A stretch of 64,000 nucleotides of DNA from Blastocatellia bacterium (GCA_025054955.1 JANWZE010000101.1:1-64000), one strand, 5' to 3'; positions 45,274 through 54,596 are shown, counted from the stretch's first letter. A program made the numbers and translations. Notes: a model not told the origin generated them from the letters alone.

Positions 45274-46269
45274 TCATTGTAACAACCCCTTCGCCAGTCG
45301 CACATAAAGAGCAACGGCTTCGGTCAGTTCTTGCTTGGAGACCTTTTCGTGATCAGTATGCGCATCCAGGATCGAGCCGGGGCCGAGTAAGTAGGGCTGC
45401 CCCAGATTGGTGAGCCACGGCACATCGGTTGTAAACGAGACGACACATGTCTCAAACTCGTCGGCACTCCTGAGAAACACCGGCGGCGTTTCGGAGCGAA
45501 TCTGCACATCAGCCCGACCTTGCACAACAGCGAGCAGCTCAGCTTTGAGCGCCGCCGCATCCTCGACCAAACGAAACATCAACCAAGCATGAGCCTCGTC
45601 AGCAATCACATTCGGCGCGATGCCGCCGGCTATCATACCGATGTTGAAATTCGTCTCGCCAAGCAGATCATGGCGCGGCAGCGGCATACGACGTATGTCA
45701 TTCAACACATCGAGCAGCTTCTCAATCGCCGACTCGCCCATCTGCGGATAGGCAGAATGCGCCGCCCGTCCACGTGTCGTAATCTGCACGCGCATCGAGC
45801 CTTTGGAGGCGATAGCCAGTTTATTGCCGGTCGGCTCGCCGTTGATCAGGAAGGCGCTGCCAAGCTCAAGTTGATTAGCCAGCTTGGCTCCGTCGCTGTC
45901 GCCTTCTTCGCCGACGACAAAGAGCAGCCCGATGTCTTCAATGCCCTGTTGGCGCAATTCTGCCGCTGCATGAATCTGCGCAGCGATGATGCCTTTGGCG
46001 TCGCACGCTCCACGACCATAAATGTTCACGTCATCTTCATGAGACGCTATGAACGGCGGCACGGTGTCAAGGTGAGTGGAAAAAATCAACCGCGGCGACT
46101 GCACAAAAGCATAGACATTGAACCGGTCAAGTTGGACTTCTTGCCGCCTCACGCGGTAGCCATGTTCCGCCAGATAGGCTTCCAAAAATACGCCGATGGC
46201 CAGCTCATGGCCTGTTACAGATTCAATGTCAATCAAGTGTCGCGTCAAATGAAACAGGTCCATACGCAT
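45274..46269 (-). CDS. M20-family metallopeptidase, DapE/ArgE-like
   Basis: 331 residues, complete M20 zinc peptidase pattern: first zinc His in FSTHLDTVPP, bridging Asp in GRGACDAKG, catalytic Glu in VVGEEGDS, zinc Glu in INGEPTG and final His in DAHTDHE. A lid/dimerisation domain sits between. Family members hydrolyse N-acyl amino acids. Next to dapD and with no other DapE in the window, succinyl-diaminopimelate desuccinylase is the most likely role, but an ArgE- or LysK-type activity cannot be ruled out. It starts 3 bp after the GH3 gene. Confidence 0.8.
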   Translation of the reverse strand: MRMDLFHLTRHLIDIESVTGHELAIGVFLEAYLAEHGYRVRRQEVQLDRFNVYAFVQSPRLIFSTHLDTVPPFIASHEDDVNIYGRGACDAKGIIAAQIHAAAELRQQGIEDIGLLFVVGEEGDSDGAKLANQLELGSAFLINGEPTGNKLAIASKGSMRVQITTRGRAAHSAYPQMGESAIEKLLDVLNDIRRMPLPRHDLLGETNFNIGMIAGGIAPNVIADEAHAWLMFRLVEDAAALKAELLAVVQGRADVQIRSETPPVFLRSADEFETCVVSFTTDVPWLTNLGQPYLLGPGSILDAHTDHEKVSKQELTEAVALYVRLAKGLLQ

Positions 46270-46272
46270 CGG

Positions 46273-48123
46273 TCAGTCTTTCCGCGTTCCTTGAAATTCA
46301 ATGACCAGGCCGTGGCCGCGCGGATAGAGGCCGGGCAGAGCCACTGGCAACTTACCGCTAATCGGAATTTCTCTGAATAAGGCTCGCGCGACAGCCACCT
46401 GTGAGTAAATAGACTCTCTCGCGTCGCCAAACGCACACAAGTAAGTAGGAATGGTGGGAGCATCGAGCAAGAGATAAGGACTGCCAAACGAAATGACAAT
46501 CAGGGGGCGTTCGCTCTCTGCAAGCTGGCGCAACAGCGTGGCGCCGACCGCCGGCAACGTCGCCGTCGCCCCATCCAGTTGCGGACGAATGAAGAGCGAG
46601 ACAATCACCAGCTCAGCCCCGCGCGCAACATTGACAATCGTCGGCACACGCTCGACGGGTGTCGTGGTGTCCAGCACAATGCGATCCACCTGCCTGATCT
46701 TCCTCTGTAATTCGGCAGTGAGCATGCGTCCAATGCTCTGGCGCTCTGACGCGTTGGTGTCCGTGTTTGTGACCACGATGTGAAAAATAGAACGTAGTGT
46801 CGCCGCTTGCAGCGGGACTAAGCCGCGATCGTTGCGCACCAGTGTAATGGATTTGCGGGCGATAGTGTGAGCGATTTGCTGCAATTCACTGCGGGCAATG
46901 AAACTGTCCAATATGTCAATGCCAGCGAATCGCTGATAGGGTAATCCCAAACGCATTTTGGCTGTCAGAATCCGGCGCACCGATTGGTCAATCTGTTCCT
47001 GTTTGATTTCACCCTGACGAACGGCATCCATAACAGCGCGGATGGCCTCATCCGTGTTGACCGGCATTACAATCACATCAACGCCAGCCTTGATCGCTTG
47101 AATGACCGCGCTCGCTCCTTTGAAAGAAGCGAGGCTGCCATGCTGAAGTGAATCGGTCAGGAGCAATCCATCAAACTTCATGCCGCGGCGCAACACATCC
47201 GACACCACAACGGCGGAGAGCGAAGCCGGCAATGAACCGGCAGTCGAGCCTGCTGACAACGGCGTCGGGTCAACGCTAGGAACAGCAATATGACCCACCA
47301 TGACGCCACCAACGCCTTCAGCAATGGCAGAACGAAACGGCACAAATTCGGCCGCCTCCAGTTGATCGCGGGCCGCTCCCAACGTCATGAATCCGCCGCT
47401 GGTCGGCACGCTCGCACGCGCATAACCGGGAAAGAATTTGGCCACTGCCATCACGCCATACCTCTGTGCGCCACGAACGAAAGCGGCAACATACTGAGCG
47501 ACCTGCGCCGGATCGTCGCCATACGAACGCACATTGATGGAGTCAGTAGGCTCATAGTGGACGGCCTCGGCCACCGGAGCCAGCAACATGTTGACGCCCA
47601 GCACGCGCGCTTCCTGCGCCACGGCTTCCGCTTGCTGTTGAGCCAGTATTGGGTCTCCTGTCGCGCCAACGGCCATGTTCCAAGGAAAGTTCGTTGCACC
47701 ACGCAGCACCATGCCCGTTCCCGCTTCAACTTCGGCGGCCACAAACAGCGGATAGCGGGACAACTCTTGCAGGCGGTCCACCAACACCGCCGCTTCGTAC
47801 ACTTCGCCAGGCTGCAAGATAATCCCGCCAACGCGCTGCTCTAGCACGCGCTGGCGCAGCTCTTTGAACCCCTCACTCTCTATGTTCAAAAAACTCGTCG
47901 GCACGCTGATCATGAACATCTGCCCGACTTTTTCTTCCAAGCGCATCTTCTTGAAGCGCTCGTCAATCCATTGCTGTTCATCCGAAGTGAGCCGACGCTG
48001 ATAGCGATACTCTTCAACCTTAATCTGCGCGTGGAATGAGGCAGCGCCCAGAGCCGCCACACCTAAGGCCCATGCGAGCAAGAAAATTCCTATGTGAACC
48101 AGACGACATACTAAACTCCTCAT
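46273..48123 (-). CDS. GH3-family glycoside hydrolase (NagZ-like) with altered catalytic loop
   Basis: 616 residues. A signal peptide (about 8-30) is followed by a GH3 TIM barrel and a second alpha/beta domain. The nucleophile region DGLLLTDSLQHG (Asp) is present. The loop that in NagZ reads KHFPGHGDT with the catalytic His/Asp pair reads KFFPGYARA here, so His and Asp are missing. The enzyme may act by a different acid/base or be inactive. Export suggests an envelope or scavenging role. It is 3 bp upstream of the M20 peptidase and likely co-transcribed with it. Confidence 0.85.
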   Translation of the reverse strand: MRSLVCRLVHIGIFLLAWALGVAALGAASFHAQIKVEEYRYQRRLTSDEQQWIDERFKKMRLEEKVGQMFMISVPTSFLNIESEGFKELRQRVLEQRVGGIILQPGEVYEAAVLVDRLQELSRYPLFVAAEVEAGTGMVLRGATNFPWNMAVGATGDPILAQQQAEAVAQEARVLGVNMLLAPVAEAVHYEPTDSINVRSYGDDPAQVAQYVAAFVRGAQRYGVMAVAKFFPGYARASVPTSGGFMTLGAARDQLEAAEFVPFRSAIAEGVGGVMVGHIAVPSVDPTPLSAGSTAGSLPASLSAVVVSDVLRRGMKFDGLLLTDSLQHGSLASFKGASAVIQAIKAGVDVIVMPVNTDEAIRAVMDAVRQGEIKQEQIDQSVRRILTAKMRLGLPYQRFAGIDILDSFIARSELQQIAHTIARKSITLVRNDRGLVPLQAATLRSIFHIVVTNTDTNASERQSIGRMLTAELQRKIRQVDRIVLDTTTPVERVPTIVNVARGAELVIVSLFIRPQLDGATATLPAVGATLLRQLAESERPLIVISFGSPYLLLDAPTIPTYLCAFGDARESIYSQVAVARALFREIPISGKLPVALPGLYPRGHGLVIEFQGTRKD

Positions 48124-48458
48124 GACATCATCACCTCCGGCAAACCTGGGGCATAGATATTAGCCTAGCCACTCGTGCATGTAAAACATCCGTAGGAAAG
48201 ATGTAAAAAGCGGAAGAAAAATGTCCTCGCGCGGATGGCGCGCAACGGCGCTTCTTTGTCTGCTTGCTGGCAGCATAGCGCCCACGTTGCCGCCCGGATT
48301 GATCGCGCCACGTGCGCTTGGATAGATGCCCGTTTGTGGCCGGATGCTATCGGGTTTTATCGCGCCGCAGCTCGGTGATCCGCGCTAGAGGACTTCGCGT
48401 CACCATCCACGCCCGCCCCCACGTTGATACGAGCAGAGTGCACTGCCCACAGAGAAGC
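48124..48458. other. Gene-free stretch between GH3 and terC, nothing recognised
   Basis: About 335 bp between the GH3 gene start and the terC 3' end. No gene, RNA or clear repeat was recognised. It should contain the promoter of the GH3 gene. Confidence 0.35.
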
Positions 48459-49523
48459 TTATGGAACATCAGCCGGATGAGTCGCTGCATGTGGAGACTC
48501 AGTTGATGGTCGTTTCTTAGGAAATACCAACGAGAGAGTGATCGAAACAGTAATCACAGTCGCAATAATGCCGAGTGATAGCCCAATAGGAAACTTGCCG
48601 CCGTATAGATCGTTGAGCCATACCATCTTTAATCCGACGAATATTAACACGAGCGCCAATCCGTACTTGAGCATGTGAAACTTGTCCACCGCGCCCGCCA
48701 GCATAAAGTACATAGCACGCAGACCAAGAATGGCAAGAATGTTTGAGGTGAAAACAATCATTGGCTCATGAGTCAACGCAAAGATGGCCGGCACGGAATC
48801 AATCGCAAAAGCAATGTCCGACATCTCGATGAACAACAGTGCTACCAACAACGGCGTCGCCTGCCACAGACCATTGACGCGGACAAAGAATCGTTGGCCG
48901 TGCAATTGAGGTGTGACCGGCACATAGCGCCGGAATAATCGAATCAAGCTGTTCTTCTCCGGTTCCACTTTCGTTTCTGGCGCAAAGATCATCTTAATGC
49001 CAGTGAATATCAAAAATGCGCCGAAGAAGAGCAACACCCAATGGTACCGCATCAACGCTGCACCCATGGTGATGAAAATAGCTCGGAAGACGAGCGCACC
49101 TAGGATGCCGTAGTACAAAACGCGATGTTGATAGATCGCTGGAACGGCAAAATAGTTGAAGACCACTACAAAGACGAAAATGTTGTCAACAGCCAGTGAT
49201 TTCTCGACGAGGTAGCCTGCTAAGAACTCTAATCCAACCTGTTGAGCTGCTGCTGCTGGATCAAACCCGGCAATCGCGCTCAGGCGCGGATCACGAGGGA
49301 ACTTCCAGAGCGCGAAGCGATAGAGCGCGTAATTAAAGACGAGCGCCAGCGTTACCCAGACGGCGCTCCATGCGGCAGCCTCACGGAACGAGACAACATG
49401 TGCATGACGATGAAAGACACCTAGGTCAAGCGCCAATAGAAATAATACGAAGCCAGTGAAGGCAGCATAAAACCACCAATACTCTGCAAATGGAAAAAGG
49501 TAAATGGTCGCCATGCCGGGCAT
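48459..49523 (-). CDS. TerC/Alx-family membrane protein (putative metal exporter)
   Basis: 354 residues with about nine membrane helices. The TerC pattern is clear: ALDLGVFHRHAH near residue 32, FLAGYLVEKSLAVDNIFVF with acidic Glu/Asp in helices, and FIEMSDIAFAIDSVPAIFAL. TerC/Alx proteins export manganese in bacteria and load metal onto exported enzymes. The start may be MPG or the next Met (MATIYLF). It lies 38 bp after a zinc-ribbon gene. The yybP-ykoY riboswitch two genes upstream fits manganese control if the transcript reads through. Confidence 0.92.
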   Translation of the reverse strand: MPGMATIYLFPFAEYWWFYAAFTGFVLFLLALDLGVFHRHAHVVSFREAAAWSAVWVTLALVFNYALYRFALWKFPRDPRLSAIAGFDPAAAAQQVGLEFLAGYLVEKSLAVDNIFVFVVVFNYFAVPAIYQHRVLYYGILGALVFRAIFITMGAALMRYHWVLLFFGAFLIFTGIKMIFAPETKVEPEKNSLIRLFRRYVPVTPQLHGQRFFVRVNGLWQATPLLVALLFIEMSDIAFAIDSVPAIFALTHEPMIVFTSNILAILGLRAMYFMLAGAVDKFHMLKYGLALVLIFVGLKMVWLNDLYGGKFPIGLSLGIIATVITVSITLSLVFPKKRPSTESPHAATHPADVP

Positions 49524-49561
49524 GCTTTGAAAGCGATGGTGCAGGCTAGTGTGATGACCTC

Positions 49562-49816
49562 TCAGTCGAACAGCTCTTCGAGGAATGATTTGCGGCGTTT
49601 GTACTTGTAGGGCTCATACCCGCGCGGTGGCTCGTAGTTTGACGGCGCTGACCACCGCTCCACCAGCGCCTGTTGTTCGGCTGCTGCGCGCTCCAGAATC
49701 TTATCCAGTTCACCGCGGTCCAACCACACACCGCGACATTGAGGACAGTAGTCAATCTCTACGCCCTGCCGTTCGGACATTCTCAGTTCTACATGTTGAC
49801 ATACCGGACAATTCAT
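49562..49816 (-). CDS. Small zinc-ribbon (zf-TFIIB) protein
   Basis: 84 residues. CPVCQ (Cys3/Cys6) and CPQC (Cys24/Cys27) with the GVWLDRGELDKIL motif match the TFIIB-type zinc-ribbon family of bacteria (unknown function). A basic C-terminal tail follows (KYKRRKSFLEELFD). GGAGGTGA precedes the ATG. It is directly upstream of terC. The gap to htpX (49817-50158) has no gene and includes an 18-bp tandem duplication at the htpX 3' end. Confidence 0.85.
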   Translation of the reverse strand: MNCPVCQHVELRMSERQGVEIDYCPQCRGVWLDRGELDKILERAAAEQQALVERWSAPSNYEPPRGYEPYKYKRRKSFLEELFD

Positions 49817-50125
49817 CAGCTCACCTCCATATTAGTTAGACCCGGCCGCTATTGACTCATCAGCATCCACGATGCTAGCTACCGATCACGCCCCGCGACA
49901 TCGCCACGCATAACGAACGGGAGGGACTGGGTGATCGGCTCACACTGGCCTTATGGTCCTCACAGCCAGTAGCGTTCTTTGAGGCCGCATCAAAGCGCCA
50001 GTCACCTCCGTCGCCATTAGACCCAAAAACTCATTGATGAATCCTCGCAGCCGGTCCGGTCGCCTCCGAGGTGGTGCATCGTTTTCAAAGCGAAAAACTC
50101 CTCGTTGGCGAATCTCGCTCAACCA

Positions 50126-50161
50126 TCACATCGTCTTACTTCGTCACATCGTCTTGCTTCA
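50126..50161. repeat. 18-bp tandem duplication spanning the htpX stop codon
   Basis: TCACATCGTCTTACTTCG (50126-50143) is followed by TCACATCGTCTTGCTTCA (50144-50161). The last bases of the second copy (50159-50161) are the htpX stop codon on the minus strand. Confidence 0.85.
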
Positions 50162-51028
50162 GAAGCTGGCCGCCATCCCTGTGCGAGCCATGGCTTCCAA
50201 TCGTCTGATCCGTTCCTCGGTGGCCGGATGCGTGCTGAACAGCCGCAGCATGCCTCCACCAGAAAACGGATTGATGATGAACATGTGCGCAGTGGCTGGC
50301 GTGCCGCTGGTCATGGGCACTTGTCGGCTCCATGCTTCAATCTTGCGTAAGGCACTAGCCAGCGCCAGAGGACGACCTGTCAGCCGGGCGCCCGCTTCAT
50401 CTGCCATAAACTCGCGTGAACGAGAGATGGCTGCCTGAATCAGTACTGCTGCGATCGGCGCTACGATCACGCCTAACAAGCCGGCTGCCGGATGGCTCTC
50501 CTCTTCGTCGCTGGATGAGCCACCCAAAAGAGAGCGCCACATAGCCATCTCCGCCAGCATGCTCAACGCGCCCGCAATGGTGGCAGCAACCGTCATCACC
50601 AGTGTATCGCGGTTTTTAACATGTCCCAATTCGTGAGCAAGGACGCCAGCTAACTCATCCCGATTGAGCAACTGCAACAGCCCTTCTGTGACAGCCACCG
50701 CTGCGTGCTGTGGGTTGCGTCCCGTAGCAAATGCATTGGGCGTGGCTTCTGGGATGATATAAACCTTTGGCATAGGCAGCCCGCCACGAATGGCAAGCTC
50801 CCGCACGATCGCGTATAACTCTGGTGCGTCTGCTTCGGTGACCGGCTGCGCGCCGTACATGCGTAGCACAATCTTATCGGAAAACCAGTAGGCGCTGAAG
50901 TTCATGACCAGTGCCAGCCCCAGGGCAATCATCAGCCCGCTTTGTCCACCCAACGCCTGACCACCCCACAACAACAAGGCTGTGAGGGTCGCTAGCAAAG
51001 CTACAGTTTTGAATCTGTTCATAGTCAA
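50159..51028 (-). CDS. htpX: Membrane zinc protease HtpX
   Basis: M48 peptidase that degrades damaged membrane proteins. 289 residues with two N-terminal membrane helices (about 8-50), the zinc motif [10 protein letters not shown] (about 133-142) followed by another hydrophobic pair, and a downstream Glu in [21 protein letters not shown] precedes the start. A yybP-ykoY manganese-type riboswitch with a terminator lies in its leader, suggesting that translation of the protease is tied to Mn2+ level or to the TerC exporter downstream. Confidence 0.93.
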   Translation of the reverse strand: MTMNRFKTVALLATLTALLLWGGQALGGQSGLMIALGLALVMNFSAYWFSDKIVLRMYGAQPVTEADAPELYAIVRELAIRGGLPMPKVYIIPEATPNAFATGRNPQHAAVAVTEGLLQLLNRDELAGVLAHELGHVKNRDTLVMTVAATIAGALSMLAEMAMWRSLLGGSSSDEEESHPAAGLLGVIVAPIAAVLIQAAISRSREFMADEAGARLTGRPLALASALRKIEAWSRQVPMTSGTPATAHMFIINPFSGGGMLRLFSTHPATEERIRRLEAMARTGMAASF

Positions 51029-51048
51029 GCTCCTTCATTGATAGCCAT

Positions 51049-51085
51049 AAAAAAGACCTTTTGTAGCTTCTGCCACAAAAGGTCT
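51049..51085 (-). terminator. Intrinsic terminator of the htpX leader riboswitch
   Basis: On the minus strand, AGACCTTTTGT (51085-51075) pairs with ACAAAAGGTCT (51064-51054) across a 10-nt loop, followed by six U (51054-51049). Its 5' arm contains the P1 3' strand of the riboswitch (CCTTTT), so aptamer P1 and terminator exclude each other. Confidence 0.8.
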
Positions 51086-51191
51086 TGATCCCTTAGCTCA
51101 TTCGAGCTTGGTTGGTTGACCGGGTTGCCCTATGTCAAGCAACCGTGTTGACGATCTAACCAAACCCCTCGGGGTGATCTACTCCCCTTTT
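51077..51191 (-). ncRNA. yybP-ykoY-type (Mn2+) riboswitch in the htpX leader
   Basis: Minus strand 51191 to 51077. The yybP-ykoY hallmarks are present: AAAAGGGGAGTAG at the 5' side, CGTCAACACGG in the middle, and GATCAAGACCTTTT at the 3' side, with P1 formed by AAAAGG and CCTTTT. These riboswitches bind Mn2+ and typically control manganese exporters, including TerC/Alx-type proteins. The 3' P1 strand is shared with the terminator, so Mn2+ binding should prevent termination. The downstream genes are htpX, then (342-bp gap) zinc-ribbon and terC. Confidence 0.72.
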
Positions 51192-51289
51192 CTGCGTTTT
51201 TAAGAACAGTCATTTTATGAATGTAGTTGGCTGGTGTCAACAGTTTATACGGGTGGATTTTTATTTATGAAAAAATTTTTGAAGAAAAC

Positions 51290-51318
51290 TTGACAAACTC
51301 ATACTAAGATTTTATTAT
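51290..51318 (+). promoter_or_regulatory. Strong sigma70-type promoter of hsp20
   Basis: TTGACA at 51290-51295 and TATTAT at 51313-51318, separated by the ideal 17 bp. The 5' leader then has a hairpin CTGACTCGA...TCGGGTCAG (about 51339-51372) before the ribosome-binding site GGAGG. No CIRCE element was seen. Confidence 0.7.
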
Positions 51319-51401
51319 ATTGTCGCAATAAAAAATTGCCTGACTCGATAGAGGAACAACTCGGTCGGGTCAGAAATCTAGTAATGTAGGAGGATAAGAC
51401 A

Positions 51402-51875
51402 ATGATTCTGGCACGACGATATGATCCGATTCGAGAACTGACCACATTCGATCCATTTCGCGATTTGGTCACGTTGCAACAGAGGATCAATCGCATGTTT
51501 GATGAAATCTTCCCGTCGGCTGAACCGTCTGGATTGAAGATGCACACATGGTCGCCGTCGGTTGATATTTATGAGCAGCCGGAAGCGTTGGTCATTGAAG
51601 CGGAGCTTCCCGGCCTGAGCAAGCAGGATGTCTCGGTGAAGCTGGAGAATAATACGCTGACAATCCAAGGTGAGCGGAAGCTGGCTCACGAAGACAAGCG
51701 TGAGAACTATCATCGTATTGAGCGGGCGTATGGCTCATTTGTGCGCAGCTTCACGCTTCCCACCAATGTTGACACAGAAAAGATCAATGCTGAGTTCAAG
51801 GATGGCGTCCTACACATTGTGTTGCCCAAGCGGGAAGAGGCCAAACCGCGAGAGATCGAAGTCAAGGTCGGTTGA
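51402..51875 (+). CDS. Small heat-shock protein Hsp20
   Basis: 157 residues. The alpha-crystallin domain (about 47-145) is complete: SPSVDIYEQPEALVIEAELP, then LTIQGERK and the conserved GVLHIVLPK motif. The C-terminal tail is short and the IXI motif is not obvious. Hsp20 oligomers hold unfolding proteins for later refolding or degradation. GTAGGAGG precedes the ATG. The gene has its own near-consensus promoter and lies upstream of lon. Confidence 0.93.
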   Translation: MILARRYDPIRELTTFDPFRDLVTLQQRINRMFDEIFPSAEPSGLKMHTWSPSVDIYEQPEALVIEAELPGLSKQDVSVKLENNTLTIQGERKLAHEDKRENYHRIERAYGSFVRSFTLPTNVDTEKINAEFKDGVLHIVLPKREEAKPREIEVKVG

Positions 51876-52193
51876 AACACAGCGGCCTGGAAGCGAGCAC
51901 AGCGACCCTCGTGCCGTCGTGGTGGTTGGCGCTGTGCTCGCCCAGGATAATAGATGAGGTTGAATGGTTAATCGAGGGGAGAGCTGCTGGCTGGCATGCG
52001 GTTTGACTCAGCAGTTGTTCCCCATTCCGCATCCGTATCGAGTACTCAGCAATCGGTTTGACGCACTAGTTGTTTGTGAACAGATGGGCAAGCCAATAAT
52101 GGACATGGATGGACACGGACAAGTTCGCTCAACGGATCAGGCCATGCCCACGGTCAATCTCGTTCTTCGTTCATTCGTGTCCAAGGAGAGATC
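51876..52193. other. hsp20-lon spacer, nothing recognised
   Basis: About 318 bp without a convincing gene. It includes the lon ribosome-binding site (AAGGAGAG near 52182) but no clear terminator or operator was recognised. Confidence 0.35.
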
Positions 52194-54596
52194 ATGAACG
52201 ATTCGGAATCTCTGCAAGAGCAACTAGAAGTTCTGCCTGTGCTGCCGGTGAAAAATACGGTGCTTTTCCCGTATTTAGGCCTTCCGCTTGCTGTGGGTCG
52301 GCCGGCCTCGCTGGCGGCGGTCGAAGCGGCGCTACAAAGTGAAGAGAAAGAAATCGTCGTGGTGGCGCAGCGTGATGCATCCATCGAAACGCCGACGCAG
52401 GACGACCTCTACACAATTGGCACAAAGGCGATCATCAAACGGTTCTCTCGCTCAGCAGAGAACCTTGTGCAAGTGATTGCCCAGGGAATCGAACGAGTGG
52501 TCGTCTTACGAGTTGTCCAAACCGAACCTTATTTGCAGGCGCGTATTCAACCACTGCCGTTACCAACAGACAGCAGCCCAGAGGTAGAGGCGCTTTATCG
52601 TGCCGTTCTTGATTTGGTCAATCAAGCTTTGGGGTTGATCCAGCCGCAGGTACCGTTTGATCTGGCTCAGGTGCTGGCCACGACAAAGGACCCATTGCAA
52701 CTTGTTTATTTCATCGGCTCGATTCTGAATCTGGATTTGGATAAGGAGCAACGCATCCTGGAAGCCCCAACACGAGCCGAGGCGCTGCGTCTGGTGCATT
52801 CTTACCTCGCTCATGAGGTGCAGGTACTCGAACTGCGCCAGCAAATTACCAATCAAGCGCAGAGCGAAATCAGCAAACAACAGCGCGAGTACATGCTTCG
52901 CCAACAACTGCGCGCTATTCAGGAAGAATTGGGCGAGAAAGATTCCGAACAGGCAGAGATCGAAATGCTGCGCCAGCGCATCGCGGAGACCGATCTTCCT
53001 GACGAAGTTCGCAAGGAGGCTGAGCGGGAGCTGAAGCGGCTGGAAAAATTGCCGATGGCCTCCCCCGAATACAGTGTGATTCGCACCTATTTAGACTTGG
53101 TGGTGGAGCTTCCCTGGCGCAGGGGGACGGATGAGCTGATTGACATTGCGCGCGCGCGACAGGTGTTAGACGAAGACCATTTCGGATTGAAAGAGGTCAA
53201 GGAGCGGATTCTGGAACATCTGGGCGTGCTCAAGCTCAATCCCGATGCCAAAGCCCCCATTCTCTGTTTCGTTGGGCCGCCCGGTGTAGGAAAGACATCG
53301 CTTGGTCAATCCATCGCGCGGGCGCTCGGACGCAAGTTTGAACGATCAAGTCTGGGTGGCATGCACGATGAGGCGGAGCTGCGCGGGCATCGTCGCACCT
53401 ACATTGGCGCTATGCCCGGACGGTTAATTCAAGCGTTGCGTCGCGCCGGTGTCAACAATCCGGTGCTCATGCTCGACGAGGTTGATAAAATCGGTCGCGA
53501 TTTCCGCGGCGATCCGGCGGCAGCGCTGTTGGAGATTCTAGACCCTGAACAGAACAAGGAATTTCGCGACAATTATCTGGACCTCCCGTTTGATTTATCC
53601 AAGGTGTTTTTCATCACGACGGCGAACACGCTCAGCACGATTCCTCAACCGTTGCTCGATCGAATGGAGATCATCCAGTTATCGGGCTATAGCGAGGAAG
53701 AGAAGATCGAAATTGCCACACGGTACTTGATTCCTCGACAATTGAAGCAAGCCGGATTAAGCGATCAGCAATGTTCAATCGAGCGTGATGCGTTACGCTA
53801 TGTGATTTCGCGTTACACGCGCGAAGCGGGCGTGCGACAACTGGAGCGTATGATTGGCCGATTGATGCGCAAAGTAGCGTTGCGTTTTGCCGAGGGCGCA
53901 ACGGAGCCGGTTGTCGTTCACGTCTCTGATTTGGCCGAGATGCTGGGCCCGGCGCGATTTTCGCCTGAACAGATGCGCAAGCAGTTGCCGCCCGGCGTTG
54001 CTACGGGCTTAGCTTGGACGGAAACAGGCGGTGATGTATTGTACGTTGAGGCGACGCAACTGCCCGATGGTCGCGGCTTGACGCTGACGGGACAACTTGG
54101 CGATGTGATGAAGGAATCGGCTCAGGCAGCGCAAAGTTACATCTGGTCGCACGCTGACGAATTTGGCATTGACCGTCAGGTCTTCCGGAAGTCGGGCGTC
54201 CATATTCACGTTCCAGCAGGCGCTATCCCCAAGGATGGGCCATCAGCCGGCATCACGATGGCGACGGCGTTGGCCTCGCTTTATACGAAGTGCCCGGCGC
54301 GGAGTGATATTGCGATGACCGGCGAAATCACGCTCACCGGCTTGGTGTTGCCGGTTGGCGGCGTGAAAGAGAAAGTCTTAGCTGCCCGGCGTGCCGGCAT
54401 CAGCCGCGTCATCCTGCCGAAAGAAAATGAGAAAGACATGCGCGACTTGCCCGATGAAGTGCGTCAAGAGATGGAATTCATTTTTGTTGAACGAATCGAA
54501 GACGTCCTGGCAGTCGCGATTCCAGGATTGGAACGACGCCCGTTGACCCATCTTCCCGAAGGGCCGGACACGTCGCACACCAGACCGCTGGCGTAA
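52194..54596 (+). CDS. lon: ATP-dependent protease Lon
   Basis: 800 residues. The N-terminal substrate-binding domain starts VLPVLPVKNTVLFPYLGLPL. The AAA+ domain has Walker A GPPGVGKTSLG (about 361) and Walker B MLDEVDKIG. The C-terminal LonP domain has the Ser-Lys dyad: KDGPSAGI (Ser about 681) and GGVKEKVLAARRAG (Lys about 724). It degrades damaged and regulatory proteins. It follows hsp20, forming a stress pair. A strong terminator-type hairpin lies at 54769. Confidence 0.96.
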   Translation: MNDSESLQEQLEVLPVLPVKNTVLFPYLGLPLAVGRPASLAAVEAALQSEEKEIVVVAQRDASIETPTQDDLYTIGTKAIIKRFSRSAENLVQVIAQGIERVVVLRVVQTEPYLQARIQPLPLPTDSSPEVEALYRAVLDLVNQALGLIQPQVPFDLAQVLATTKDPLQLVYFIGSILNLDLDKEQRILEAPTRAEALRLVHSYLAHEVQVLELRQQITNQAQSEISKQQREYMLRQQLRAIQEELGEKDSEQAEIEMLRQRIAETDLPDEVRKEAERELKRLEKLPMASPEYSVIRTYLDLVVELPWRRGTDELIDIARARQVLDEDHFGLKEVKERILEHLGVLKLNPDAKAPILCFVGPPGVGKTSLGQSIARALGRKFERSSLGGMHDEAELRGHRRTYIGAMPGRLIQALRRAGVNNPVLMLDEVDKIGRDFRGDPAAALLEILDPEQNKEFRDNYLDLPFDLSKVFFITTANTLSTIPQPLLDRMEIIQLSGYSEEEKIEIATRYLIPRQLKQAGLSDQQCSIERDALRYVISRYTREAGVRQLERMIGRLMRKVALRFAEGATEPVVVHVSDLAEMLGPARFSPEQMRKQLPPGVATGLAWTETGGDVLYVEATQLPDGRGLTLTGQLGDVMKESAQAAQSYIWSHADEFGIDRQVFRKSGVHIHVPAGAIPKDGPSAGITMATALASLYTKCPARSDIAMTGEITLTGLVLPVGGVKEKVLAARRAGISRVILPKENEKDMRDLPDEVRQEMEFIFVERIEDVLAVAIPGLERRPLTHLPEGPDTSHTRPLA

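Noticed and set aside
45075-45314. Minus-strand frame of 79 codons upstream of lysC
   Set aside because: It translates the ATTCGGATTTCGG repeat (KSEARNPKSE-type pattern) and lies in the dapE-lysC spacer; no domain or ribosome-binding site.
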